In this document: piece by piece, positions 1-13,316 of the stretch
Numbering within the stretch: position 1 is the first letter of the stretch
How the letters are laid out: each line of letters opens with the position of its first letter
DNA from: Nymphaea colorata
Taxonomy: Eukaryota; Streptophyta; Magnoliopsida; Nymphaeales; Nymphaeaceae
Direction: 5' to 3'
NCBI RefSeq assembly: GCF_008831285.2
Contig: NC_045142.1
Location: 8,842,713-8,906,712 of the forward strand
DNA length: 64,000 nucleotides
Notes under the pieces: model-generated
The model's input: the letters and a program-made list of their open reading frames with translations, nothing else
What the model was told of the DNA's origin: nothing
Databases searched by the model: none
Program-made: the position numbers and the translations under genes

Positions 1-3000
1 AGAAATCCAGTTGAACTGAGGTCCAGCCATATGTCTGTGGGCCACTAAAAGCGGGGAAAAGCCGATATCAGCTTGTGACCATTTTTTCTTATTCATAAGC
101 CCATATCCGTGGTCTAGTGGAGAAAAGCCGATATCAGCTTGGGAAGGATGAGAGTTTGTCCTTGCCACCACCATTCCATTACGATATTGCCATGCCCAGC
201 GACTCGGTTTTTGCATCCAACTCGGCCTATAGCGGATTATCGGTGGCAATCAAACAATTGAAGGAAAAAGAAACATGGAATATTCATTTCACTCCAGTTT
301 TGGATAGAATCATCATTTTATAATTTTGATTCAAAATTTCAACCCATCAAACGCCTCCTAAGTGCTTAAACAACACTGGCTTTTATATATCTGGAGCTAC
401 CTGTGAGCTGCCCACAAAAATTTCATTAGAAATCCAGTTGAACTGAGGTCCAGCCATATGTCTGTGGGCCACTAAAAGCGGGGAAAAGCCGATATCAGCT
501 TGTGACCATTTTTTCTTATTCATAAGCCCATATCCGTGGTCTAGTGGAGAAAAGCCGATATCAGCTTGGGAAGGATGAGAGTTTGTCCTTGCCACCACCA
601 TTCCATTACGATATTGCCATGCCCAGCGACTCGGTTTTTGCATCCAACTCGGCCTATAGCGGATTATCGGTGGCAATCAAACAATTGAAGGAAAAAGAAA
701 CATGGAATATTCATTTCACTCCAGTTTTGGATAGAATCATCATTTTATAATTTTGATTCAAAATTTCAACCCATCAAACGCCTCCTAAGTGCTTAAACAA
801 CACTGGCTTTTATATATCTGGAGCTACCTGTGAGCTGCCCACAAAAATTTCATTAGAAATCCAGTTGAACTGAGGTCCAGCCATATGTCTGTGGGCCACT
901 AAAAGCGGGGAAAAGCCGATATCAGCTTGTGACCATTTTTTCTTATTCATAAGCCCATATCCGTGGTCTAGTGGAGAAAAGCCGATATCAGCTTGGGAAG
1001 GATGAGAGTTTGTCCTTGCCACCACCATTCCATTACGATATTGCCATGCCCAGCGACTCGGTTTTTGCATCCAACTCGGCCTATAGCGGATTATCGGTGG
1101 CAATCAAACAATTGAAGGAAAAAGAAACATGGAATATTCATTTCACTCCAGTTTTGGATAGAATCATCATTTTATAATTTTGATTCAAAATTTCAACCCA
1201 TCAAACGCCTCCTAAGTGCTTAAACAACACTGGCTTTTATATATCTGGAGCTACCTGTGAGCTGCCCACAAAAATTTCATTAGAAATCCAGTTGAACTGA
1301 GGTCCAGCCATATGTCTGTGGGCCACTAAAAGCGGGGAAAAGCCGATATCAGCTTGTGACCATTTTTTTCTTATTCATAAGCCCATATCCGTGGTCTAGT
1401 GGAGAAAAGCCGATATCAGCTTGGGAAGGATGAGAGTTTGTCCTTGCCACCACCATTCCATTACGATATTGCCATGCCCAGCGACTCGGTTTTTGCATCC
1501 AACTCGGCCTATAGCGGATTATCGGTGGCAATCAAACAATTGAAGGAAAAAGAAACATGGAATATTCATTTCACTCCAGTTTTGGATAGAATCATCATTT
1601 TATAATTTTGATTCAAAATTTCAACCCATCAAACGCCTCCTAAGTGCTTAAACAACACTGGCTTTTATATATCTGGAGCTACTTGTGAGCTGCCCACAAA
1701 AATTTCATTAGAAATCCAGTTGAACTGAGGTCCAGCCATATGTCTGTGGGCCACTAAAAGCGGGGAAAAGCCGATATCAGCTTGTGACCATTTTTTCTTA
1801 TTCATAAGCCCATATCTGTGGTCTAGTGGAGAAAAGCCGATATCAGCTTGGGAAGGATGAGAGTTTGTCCTTGCCACCACCATTCCATTACGATATTGCC
1901 ATGCCCAGCGATTCGGTTTTTGCATCCAACTCGGCCTATAGCGGATTATCGGTGGCAATCAAACAATTGAAGGAAAAAGAAACATGGAATATTCATTTCA
2001 CTCCAGTTTTGGATAGAATCATCATTTTATAATTTTGATTCAAAATTTCAACCCATCAAACGCCTCCTAAGTGCTTAAACAACACTGGCTTTTATATATC
2101 TGGAGCTACCTGTGAGCTGCCCACAAAAATTTCATTAGAAATCCAGTTGAACTGAGGTCCAGCCATATGTCTGTGGGCCACTAAAAGCGGGGAAAAGCCG
2201 ATATCAGCTTGTGACCATTTTTTCTTATTCATAGGCCCATATCCGTGGTCTAGTGGAGAAAAGCCGATATCAGCTTGGGAAGGATGAGAGTTTGTCCTTG
2301 CCACCACCATTCCATTACGATATTGCCATGCCCAGCGACTCGGTTTTTGCATCCAACTCGGCCTATAGCGGATTATCGGTGGCAATCAAACAATTGAAGG
2401 AAAAAGAAACATGGAATATTCATTTCACTCCAGTTTTGGATAGAATCATCATTTTATAATTTTGATTCAAAATTTCAACCCATCAAACGCCTCCTAAGTG
2501 CTTAAACAACACTGGCTTTTATATATCTGGAGCTACCTGTGAGCTGCCCACAAAAATTTCATTAGAAATCCAGTTGAACTGAGGTCCAGCCATATGTCTG
2601 TGGGCCACTAAAAGCGGGGAAAAGCCGATATCAGCTTGTGACCATTTTTTCTTATTCATAAGCCCATATCCGTGGTCTAGTGGAGAAAAGCCGATATCAG
2701 CTTGGGAAGGATGAGAGTTTGTCCTTGCCACCACCATTCCATTACGATATTGCCATGCCCAGCGACTCGGTTTTTGCATCCAACTCGGCCTATAGCGGAT
2801 TATCGGTGGCAATCAAACAATTGAAGGAAAAAGAAACATGGAATATTCATTTCACTCCAGTTTTGGATAGAATCATCATTTTATAATTTTGATTCAAAAT
2901 TTCAACCCATCAAACGCCTCCTAAGTGCTTAAACAACACTGGCTTTTATATATATGGAGCTACCTGTGAGCTGCCCACAAAAATTTCATTAGAAATCCAG

Positions 3001-6000
3001 TTGAACTGAGGTCCAGCCATATGTCTGTGGGCCACTAAAAGCGGGGAAAAGCCGATATCAGCTTGTGACCATTTTTTTCTTATTCATAAGCCCATATCCG
3101 TGGTCTAGTGGAGAAAAGCCGATATCAGCTTGGGAAGGATGAGAGTTTGTCCTTGCCACCACCATTCCATTACGATATTGCCATGCCCAGCGACTCGGTT
3201 TTTGCATCCAACTCGGCCTATAGCGGATTATCGGTGGCAATCAAACAATTGAAGGAAAAAGAAACATGGAATATTCATTTCACTCCAGTTTAGGATAGAA
3301 TCATCATTTTATAATTTTGATTCAAAATTTCAACCCATCAAACGCCTCCTAAGTGCTTAAACAACACTGGCTTTTATATATCTGGAGCTACCTGTGAGCT
3401 GCCCACAAAAATTTCATTAGAAATCCAGTTGAACTGAGGTCCAGCCATATGTCTGTGGGCCACTAAAAGCGGGGAAAAGCCGATATCAGCTTGTGACCAT
3501 TTTTTCTTATTCATAAGCCCATATCCGTGGTCTAGTGGAGAAAAGCCGATATCAGCTTGGGAAGGATGAGAGTTTGTCCTTGCCACCACCATTCCATTAC
3601 GATATTGCCATGCCCAGCGACTCGGTTTTTGCATCCAACTCGGCCTATAGCGGATTATCGGTGGCAATCAAACAATTGAAGGAAAAAGAAACATGGAATA
3701 TTCATTTCACTCCAGTTTTGGATAGAATCATCATTTTATAATTTTGATTCAAAATTTCAACCCATCAAACGCCTCCTAAGTGCTTAAACAACACTGGCTT
3801 TTATATATCTGGAGCTACCTGTGAGCTGCCCACAAAAATTTCATTAGAAATCCAGTTGAACTGAGGTCCAGCCATATGTCTGTGGGCCACTAAAAGCGGG
3901 GAAAAGCCGATATCAGCTTGTGACCATTTTTTCTTATTCATAAGCCCATATCCGTGGTCTAGTGGAGAAAAGCCGATATCAGCTTGGGAAGGATGAGAGT
4001 TTGTCCTTGCCACCACCATTCCATTACGATATTGCCATGCCCAGCGACTCGGTTTTTGCATCCAACTCGGCCTATAGCGGATTATCGGTGGCAATCAAAC
4101 AATTGAAGGAAAAAGAAACATGGAATATTCATTTCACTCCAGTTTTGGATAGAATCATCATTTTATAATTTTGATTCAAAATTTCAACCCATCAAACGCC
4201 TCCTAAGTGCTTAAACAACACTGGCTTTTATATATCTGGAGCTACCTGTGAGCTGCCCACAAAAATTTCATTAGAAATCCAGTTGAACTGAGGTCCAGCC
4301 ATATGTCTGTGGGCCACTAAAAGCGGGGAAAAGCCGATATCAGCTTGTGACCATTTTTTCTTATTCATAAGCCCATATCCGTGGTCTAGTGGAGAAAAGC
4401 CGATATCAGCTTGGGAAGGATGAGAGTTTGTCGTTGCCACCACCATTCCATTACGATATTGCCATGCCCAGCGACTCGGTTTTTGCATCCAACTCGGCCT
4501 ATAGCGGATTATCGGTGGCAATCAAACAATTGAAGGAAAAAGAAACATGGAATATTCATTTCACTCCAGTTTTGGATAGAATCATCATTTTATAATTTTG
4601 ATTCAAAATTTCAACCCATCAAACGCCTCCTAAGTGCTTAAACAACACTGGCTTTTATATATCTGGAGCTACCTGTGAGCTGCCCACAAAAATTTCATTA
4701 GAAATCCAGTTGAACTGAGGTCCAGCCATATGTCTGTGGGCCACTAAAAGCGGGGAAAAGCCGATATCAGCTTGTGACCATTTTTTCTTATTCATATGCC
4801 CATATCCGTGGTCTAGTGGAGAAAAGCCGATATCAGCTTGGGAAGGATGAGAGTTTGTCCTTGCCACCACCATTCCATTACGATATTGCCATGCCCAGCG
4901 ACTCGGGTTTTGCATCCAACTCGGCCTATAGCGGATTATCGGTGGCAATCAAACAATTGAAGGAAAAAGAAACATGGAATATTCATTTCACTCCAGTTTT
5001 GGATAGAATCATCATTTTATAATTTTGATTCAAAATTTCAACCCATCAAACGCCTCCTAAGTGCTTAAACAACACTGGCTTTTATATATCTGGAGCTACC
5101 TGTGAGCTGCCCACAAAAATTTCATTAGAAATCCAGTTGAACTGAGGTCCAGCCATATGTCTGTGGGCCACTAAAAGCGGGGAAAAGCCGATATCAGCTT
5201 GTGACCATTTTTTCTTATTCATAAGCCCATATCCGTGGTCTAGTGGAGAAAAGCCGATATCAGCTTGGGAAGGATGAGAGTTTGTCCTTGCCACCACCAT
5301 TCCATTACGATATTGCCATGCCCAGCGACTCGGTTTTTGCATCCAACTCGGCCTATAGCGGATTATCGGTGGCAATCAAACAATTGGAGGAAAAAGAAAC
5401 ATGGAATATTCATTTCACTCCAGTTTTGGATAGAATCATCATTTTATAATTTTGATTCAAAATTTCAACCCATCAAACGCCTCCTAAGTGCTTAAACAAC
5501 ACTGGCTTTTATATATCTGGAGCTACTTGTGAGCTGCCCAAAAAAATTTCATTAGAAATCCAGTTGAACTGAGGTCCAGCCATATGTCTGTGGGCCACTA
5601 AAAGCGGGGAAAAGCCGATATCAGCTTGTGACCATTTTTTCTTATTCATATGCCCATATCTGTGGTCTAGTGGAGAAAAGCCGGTATCACCTTGGGAAGG
5701 ATGAGAGTTTGTCCTTGCCACCACCATTCCATTACGATATTGCCATGCCCAGCGATTCGGTTTTTGCATCCAACTCGGCCTATAGCGGATTATCGGTGGC
5801 AATCAAACAATTGAAGGAAAAAGAAACATGGAATATTCATTTCACTCCAGTTTTGGATAGAATCATCATTTTATAATTTTGATTCAAAATTTCAACCCAT
5901 CAAACGCCTCCTAAGTGCTTAAACAACACTGGCTTTTATATATCTGGAGCTACCTGTGAGCTGCCCACAAAAATTTCATTAGAAATCCAGTTGAACAGAG

Positions 6001-8228
6001 GTCCAGCCATATGTCTGTGGGCCACTAAAAGCGGGGAAAAGCCGATATCAGCTTGTGACCATTTTTTCTTATTCATATGCCCATATCCGTGGTCTAGTGG
6101 AGAAAAGCCGATATCACCTTGGGAAGGATGAGAGTTTGTCCTTGCCACCACCATTCCATTACGATATTGCCATGCCCAGCGACTCGGGTTTTGCATCCAA
6201 CTCGGCCTATAGCGGATTATCGGTGGCAATCAAACAATTGAAGGAAAAAGAAACATGGAATATTCATTTCACTCCAGTTTTGGATAGAATCATCATTTTA
6301 TAATTTTGATTCAAAATTTCAACCCATCAAACGCCTCCTAAGTGCTTAAACAACACTGGCTTTTATATATCTGGAGCTACCTGTGAGCTGCCCACAAAAA
6401 TTTCATTAGAAATCCAGTTGAACTGAGGTCCAGCCATATGTCTGTGGGCCACTAAAAGCGGGGAAAAGCCGATATCAGCTTGTGACCATTTTTTCTTATT
6501 CATAAGCCCATATCCGTGGTCTAGTGGAGAAAAGCCGATATCAGCTTGGGAAGGATGAGAGTTTGTCCTTGCCACCACCATTCCATTACGATATTGCCAT
6601 GCCCAGCGACTCGGTTTTTGCATCCAACTCGGCCTATAGCGGATTATCGGTGGCAATCAAACAATTGAAGGAAAAAGAAACATGGAATATTCATTTCACT
6701 CCAGTTTTGGATAGAATCATAATTTTATAATTTTGATTCAAAATTTCAACCCATCAAACGCCTCCTAAGTGCTTAAACAACACTGGCTTTTATATATCTG
6801 GAGCTACTTGTGAGCTGCCCACAAAAATTTCATTAGAAATCCAGTTGAACTGAGGTCCAGCCATATGTCTGTGGGCCACTAAAAGCGGGGAAAAGCCGAT
6901 ATCAGCTTGTGACCATTTTTTCTTATTCATAAGCCCATATCTGTGGTCTAGTGGAGAAAAGCCGATATCAGCTTGGGAAGGATGAGAGTTTGTCCTTGCC
7001 ACCACCATTCCATTACGATATTGCCATGCCCAGCGATTCGGTTTTTGCATCCAACTCGGCCTATAGCGGATTATCGGTGGCAATCAAACAATTGAAGGAA
7101 AAAGAAACATGGAATATTCATTTCACTCCAGTTTTGGATAGAATCATCATTTTATAATTTTGATTCAAAATTTCAACCCATCAAACGCCTCCTAATTGCT
7201 TAAACAACACTGGCTTTTATATATCTGGAGCTACCTGTGAGCTGCCCACAAAAATTTCATTAGAAATCCAGTTGAACTGAGGTCCAGCCATATGTCTGTG
7301 GGCCACTAAAAGCGGGGAAAAGCCGATATCAGCTTGTGACCATTTTTTCTTATTCATATGCCCATATCCGTGGTCTAGTGGAGAAAAGCCGATATCACCT
7401 TGGGAAGGATGAGAGTTTGTCCTTGCCACCACCATTCCATTACGATATTGCCATGCCCAGCGACTCGGGTTTTGCATCCAACTCGGCCTATAGCGGATTA
7501 TCGGTGGCAATCAAACAATTGAAGGAAAAAGAAACATGGAATATTCATTTCACTCCAGTTTTGGATAGAATCATCATTTTATAATTTTGATTCAAAATTT
7601 CAACCCATCAAACGCCTCCTAAGTGCTTAAACAACACTGGCTTTTATATATCTGGAGCTACCTGTGAGCTGCCCACAAAAATTTCATTAGAAATCCAGTT
7701 GAACTGAGGTCCAGCCATATGTCTGTGGGCCACTAAAAGCGGGGAAAAGCCGATATCAGCTTGTGACCATTTTTTCTTATTCATAAGCCCATATCCGTGG
7801 TCTAGTGGAGAAAAGCCGATATCAGCTTGGGAAGGATGAGAGTTTGTCCTTGCCACCACCATTCCATTACGATATTGCCATGCCCAGCGACTCGGGTTTT
7901 GCATCCAACTCGGCCTATAGCGGATTATCGGTGGCAATCAAACAATTGAAGGAAAAAGAAACATGGAATATTCATTTCACTCCAGTTTTGGATAGAATCA
8001 TCATTTTATAATTTTGATTCAAAATTTCAACCCATCAAACGCCTCCTAAGTGCTTAAACAACACTGGCTTTTATATATCTGGAGCTACCTGTGAGCTGCC
8101 CACAAAAATTTCATTAGAAATCCAGTTGAACTGAGGTCCAGCCATATGTCTGTGGGCCACTAAAAGCGGGGAAAAGCCGATATCAGCTTGTGACCATTTT
8201 TTCTTATTCATAAGCTCATATCCGTGTT
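1..8228. repeat. Tandem array of a 427-bp unit, about 19.3 copies
   Basis: The same sequence recurs every 427 bp; two units are 428 bp because a run of six T has become seven (near 1364 and 3071). Units differ by only a few substitutions. The array is already running at base 1 and stops at about 8228, where the last copy changes from the usual CATATCCGTGG into unrelated sequence. Each unit holds two copies of a roughly 22-bp motif centred on AAAGCCGATATCAGCTTG, 67 bp apart. Each unit can be read as a 68-codon plus-strand frame and, in most units, a 97-codon minus-strand frame, but copies this alike give no independent evidence of coding. The size and homogeneity fit a plant satellite or a locally amplified intergenic or intronic segment. 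I recognise no rRNA, 5S or tRNA sequence in the unit. Confidence 0.97.
4655..8228. repeat. Three-unit higher-order repeat inside the 427-bp array
   Basis: Diagnostic variants recur every third unit here. Units carrying CATATGCCC and CGGGTTTT begin their plus frame near 4816, 6097 and 7378. Units carrying CTACTTGTG, ATATCTGTGG and GCGATTCGG have theirs near 5670 and 6951. Near-consensus units lie between them, at 5243 and 6524. The order is therefore G, base, N, G, base, N, G, a 1281-bp higher-order period. Most of the left part of the array is base-type, with a single N unit near 1826. Confidence 0.75.
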
Positions 8229-8359
8229 TCTTTCCTGACTTTGCCTCTGCTGAAAGAATCGCTCAATGGAAAACTAGGCTAAGTAAAATTGGTAGAGAAA
8301 GAAATCAAAAGCTTAGGCCAGTTAATGTGCCATCCTCTACTGAAGGCTTGCTTCATTGA
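8215..8359 (+). CDS. Possible last coding exon of an unrecognised gene (partial)
   Basis: Directly after the array an open frame follows a possible splice acceptor (AG at 8213-8214, preceded by a T-rich stretch). It runs for about 47 codons to a TGA at 8357-8359. The peptide is charged and ordinary-looking: it contains RIAQWKTRLSKIGRERNQK and ends STEGLLH. I do not recognise the family. No upstream exon is visible because everything to the left is tandem array. If the exon is real, the array lies in, or has replaced, an intron of this gene. It could also be a chance frame. Confidence 0.3.
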
Positions 8360-9826
8360 TTGATGCGAGATCAATGTACATAGATGGTGTATGTGCATCT
8401 TGCTGAAAGTGATTTTTCCTGTTTCTCATGGATATGTTATTCCTAGCTTAAGAAAAGGAGAAGCCAAGTTCATCCACGTGAATTGTCTTTGCATTGGACA
8501 AATCCTTTACTATCTTTCTGAAAAGAATAAGAGCATTGTCTGTCATCCTCCAATTGTCTCTAGCTTCTTGTGAATCTGTGATGTAAATATTTTATAGTTT
8601 TGGGTTCTCCTCAACTATTTTCTTTTATCCTGTTATGACCTTACAAGAAGCAAATAGTTAGATTGGAATGCTCTTGCTGTGTCCTGCATCTGGAGCTTCT
8701 TCTTTAGACATCTGAAGCATTTTCCTCCTTCAGCTCGATGCATCAGGAACTTCTTCCTTGGAACGTCTTCAGCAGTTCCTTTTTATGTCGGCATAGTAGA
8801 CATCTTCTACAGCACCACCCTTGGATGCCTCTGCTCCAAGTCCTAGAGCTTGGTGCAGCAGGCTTCCTTAGCTCACCCAATAGAACTCATCGTCATTTGC
8901 TCCAAGTTCATCTTCAGTAGGCTACTAGGCTCGAATGACTTCAGCAGTCCCAAGCTTGCTTTAGCAGTTCAGGAGTCAGCCTGCTGCTCGTCTTCAGTAG
9001 TTTCTAGCTGACCTGCTACTCCTTTTCAATTTTCGCAACCCACCAACCTTGGACATCCTCTGCTCCAAAGTCTTCTACAACAGGCTTGGACATCTTCAGC
9101 TCCAGGTCCTTTTTTCAGTAGCTCCTTCGCAGCAGGGGCATCTCTTGTGAATGTCTTTAACAGATATTGAACTCAGACTTAGATTCAGTACTATTAAACT
9201 GCATATTCATCTGTATCGGAGTAGTAATTAGCCCTGAATCTTTTTTTTTTTCACTCAATCTGCTACTAAACCAATTTATGATGGGATCAAGAATCGGATA
9301 TTTCATAATCATTTACATCCCGGGCTTTGATAGTGCAGATTCACTATGTTAGTCTTAATGTTGTCCATGCACATGTACATAGGAAAGCGAGGCTGCCATA
9401 GTGACCGCAATCAAGAAGAAAACGAAAGTTTTATATGTTTTGCACTTCTAGATCCTGCAACAAGCGTAGATGGTTCTGAGCTGTAAATAAAGTACAGGCA
9501 AAAGAACCGACAAATATTAAAAGCGTAGTCTAGAGAACATGTAAGAATCAATGTCAAAAATAGTTCTTGTAATAGTATTAAAAATGGAGCAGACAATTTT
9601 CTCCTATGCTTTTTATAGAACATTCTTCTTTTTTCTAACTGGAATTTGTAAAATTAAGTGACAAATTTAATTGCAGTATACCGTCTACTTGCAGGGGCAT
9701 GCTAGTAGGTTGTAGGACTAACATGTGGACTATTTAGGTGTCACGGACCCTTTTCTTTAATTTTCTTTCCCCTTCTTTAATTAATCAGATCATTCTTGCT
9801 AGGCTTGCTTGAGTCTACTTTGCCAG

Positions 9827-9830
<4 letters not shown>

Positions 9831-9863
<33 letters not shown>
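9831..9863. repeat. (TC)n microsatellite
   Basis: About 33 bp of uninterrupted TC dinucleotide. Confidence 0.97.
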
Positions 9864-9868
<5 letters not shown>

Positions 9869-10729
9869 GATAGGCCCCACACGGCTGATATCTTGATAAA
9901 TTTACATTTAGAAGGGCATAGTTTGGCATGGATCCATAGATGTCTTGAACTCTCATTAGTTTCTTACAAATCATGCTTTGGTTATATTGATATTATCGTT
10001 TTTTTATATAATATGGCATTCAAGGAAAAAGTTTGTATTTTTTTCCTCCAGCTATCAAGGAAAAAGGTTTCTTAACATTGATACTCCAGTCAACCTAACA
10101 CCGACAATTTTACTACTAGTGAAAACATACAAGATGATGAACTGTTCATAGCTTTCAGCTAATGACTTTTATTCCGTTTTCCATGCATACGAAATCAAAC
10201 AACAACCTTGAATTGAGCCTGGGCTACTAAATTATACTATAGTTTGTATTGCTTGCAAATATTTCACCATTCGGTCTTCCTTCATTGTTTAACATTCTCA
10301 TTATATTATATGTCATTGTTTTAATTATACTTGATTATTTTAATATCTTATGGTGATAATCTAATTATTTGTTTGTCTTTTTAATTTCTAAAATGCAGGA
10401 ACCAGACGGTGATGCCTCTTCTAAAGTATTACATGGTTTTGATGAGAAGAGTAGTATGCAAGACGGAAGACTAGTTATCTTAGCGAGTTGTCATAGTTAT
10501 TTTTGTTTTATGGCTTACAACAATTGAATATTTTAAACAATTTGTATTTTGTAGTTTTACTTGATATTGGTGACTATATAGATGTTTAAAATTTTACAGT
10601 AATGATGTTTTTGTTATATATATGAATGTATTGAAAGAGTTGATTTTACTATAATATTATGGATCGTGTTATCGAATGTATTGATTTGCATATAACATGT
10701 TGTTATGAATTTTATATTCGTTTTGATAT

Positions 10730-10985
10730 AACATGTTCAAAAAATAAGATATCATATAGTGGACAGAACAAATATAATAGCCAAAACTGATTAGAGAAGA
10801 TACAAACACCGGATAGAACAGACAGTTCGAACAGAACATAAACAAACACCAAACAAGACAGAACTAACAATGGAACACACAAACATCGGACAGAACAGAT
10901 AGATCAGATAGGACATAAACAAATGTCAGACATGACGAACAGAACAGACACACACGAAGTAAACATAGACAAGAAGAATCATCAA
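10730..10985. repeat. Degenerate ACAGAACAGACA-rich stretch
   Basis: Words such as GGACAGAACA, GATAGAACAGACAG and GACGAACAGAACAGACA recur irregularly over 250 bp. This is probably decayed non-coding transposable-element sequence. No termini are visible. Confidence 0.4.
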
Positions 10986-13316
10986 TCAGGACGTCCTATC
11001 TGTCTTGTCCCAATGGAACGACCTCTTATAGAACATGGTTGGAGAATCCAAGTTATTCTTCTTAGCTGCTAGCCTTTCTTTTTGTAACGTGAAATTCATT
11101 TTCAAAGTTTTATCTTCAAATTGTATGTGAAATATAAGCAGAATCACGTAGATTGAAATTCAAATTTTTCCTGTTGATTTACTTCTCTAGCATTTTGAGA
11201 CCAGATGGATGGTTGCAACTGAGAGGGAGAAGGCTTATCACATTGGAAGTCAAAATGCTTCATGTAACAGTTCCATGGCGTGGACAACAACAACATATGG
11301 CTGATTATGTTCGTGGTTTCTTCACCTACATCTTGTGCCCTTCTCATTCATGTAACTTGGGGACAATCGTTCTTTTGGCTCTCTGGACAAAATAATCCGT
11401 CTCTGCAACAAGCGTGCTGCTTCATTATTCATACCCTTTGCCATCTGTGCTCAATAACAAAAAAGCTAGGGTTAACAATGACTCGGTAATCAATCGACCC
11501 ATCAAAAACCTTGCCTGAATCTCTCAATCTCAGTTCGCTGAAATTCAGATCCTTTCAATCTCTTTGATGCACAGTGTGTGAAATCTAGATTGGAACTCAA
11601 GCTCCCTTGAGAGTATGATCCTATCACCAGACTGGTTGAAGTTGGAATTTTGACCATTACCATGTCATTGATCCTCTGGGTTGTTCATTCTCTGTTAGGC
11701 CTATTCGTCGGGATTGCAGAAAAGCACCCAAAAAAGCCACCATATATAGTTGAACTATGTTCATCTTTATGGATAAAGTTTAGCTTCAGCATGCATACAC
11801 TTGTTGGTACTATACGCAAGAATCGTGCATTTGGTGCTACGTACATAATAGCAACACGTTCATTTTCTTCCATAGATCGCAAATGCGAGAAGTATGCAAA
11901 CGCTATGTACCAAAGTTCTCCCAGATAAAATCCCTGAAGATGTCGACTTCATTGCAAACATCGGATACAAGTCGTGGATGCTCCTCTACAGTTTTGACCA
12001 ACTAAAAGCACTTTCAACGCTTTCAAACATGAACATTTACTGATTTAAGCATAAAACACAAAAATAGAAGCACCTAAGTCGATAGTTGTATCCCTTGCAC
12101 AACAAAATGAAATACAAATTAATGAGTGCAATGAAGAAGTGCATCCCTTGCACAACAAAATGAAATACAAACTTAAGAGTGCAATGAGAAAGTGCCAGAT
12201 AGCAGAATCCAATCAAAAACAGATAGAAAAATAGCCGTTAAAGATACAAACTTAATGACCGACTCTTGTTGACTTGTGTTGAGCGCGAATCCAAGCCACA
12301 CTGTGTCCTCACCGACATTTGAGTCGTGTTGACATGGGTGCAGCAGTCTTGTGCTTAGCGTATTACCTTATTATTAAAAAAAAAATCAAATTAGTTAACT
12401 TGTCGCCACACAACAGGTGAAGATGGTGCTGTCTGTAGCACAGCAGTCTCGATGTTGTGCTTTTGGTAAGTGATGAACCATAACTTCATCAGAGCTGGTG
12501 ACAAAGCTTCTGAAATTTCGAGATGGTAAAGCAGGTATCATATATATAGGCTCGTGACTTTCCCCATTTTCATAAGAGAAGAGTAGTGTGTTTGCCCAAG
12601 ATGGAGAGGAGAAATCTAGAAAGCACATGTACGCCAAAAAAAAAAAAACAAAGATAGGGGGTGGAGATATTTGGAAATTATTTCAAAAGTGTCCTTTTTA
12701 ATCTTTTAATTTTATTGATTTTTTTTTGTTCCTACAAAAAGTTTTTTTTTTATTAATCAGGAACATCTTTCCTTATTAATTTCGTGCACCTATGATGTAC
12801 ATAACCCGCTTCGGAAGAAATCGCCTGCTGAAAGTGAATGTGTGCATATGTTCATCTATGCTCACACAAAAAAAAAAAAGAACGAAGATACCCGTGAAGC
12901 GAAATAACTTTTCTTGCAGTACAGAAATGAGGAGGACGGCAAAGTGGAAGTGAGCCACATTCTTTTTTTCGAATGGTTTTGAAGCTCTTGGTGCAAGCTG
13001 AAGCTTGGTGCACTGAAAAGCCTAAATTTGCTATTGTCTAGGAGACGCATGGGACATTAAAGCTAGAATAAACTAAAAACTGTCACAATGATAGCTTTGG
13101 ATGGCAGCTACTAGGACGAACCCAGAACAAAAAAGCGTGGTCTATTAGTTACGAAAACAATATAAAATAGAATGTCATGGAAAAGCAGGTCAAATGAATG
13201 ATAATTTCTTGTAGAACTGGCAATGTTCTCATGAAATATAGATTAGATAACTCATGAAAACGATATATATTTCATTGCAATTAACAAAAGATTTTTGAAT
13301 CATAGAAGAGTTTTAC

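Larger units (their letters stand above)
8360..13316. other. Gene-free stretch with low-complexity and repeat debris
   Basis: I find no supportable gene here. About 8690-9150 is a degenerate stretch of CTTCAGCAG- and CTCCAAG-like words that resembles the leader region of the copia element near 56400, so it may be retroelement debris. A TC microsatellite lies at 9831-9863. About 10730-10985 is rich in scattered ACAGAACAGACA-like words. A short open stretch after an AG near 10399 could be an exon fragment but matches nothing I know. Frames at 11144-11928 and 12395-12637 are short and unrecognised. Confidence 0.6.

Noticed and set aside
117-8011. A 68-codon plus-strand and a 97-codon minus-strand frame repeated in almost every unit of the array
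   Set aside because: Units are nearly identical, so conservation of the frames is automatic. Several units break one frame by a T insertion or a stop. There is no start context, no known domain, and the two frames overlap.
1-8228. CRISPR-like regular repeats
   Set aside because: The unit is 427 bp with no unique spacers, and the genome is a plant's. This is an ordinary tandem array.
11144-11928. Frames of 60-92 codons that might be a gene fragment
   Set aside because: No recognisable family, no splice pattern joining them, and both strands are open to a similar extent.
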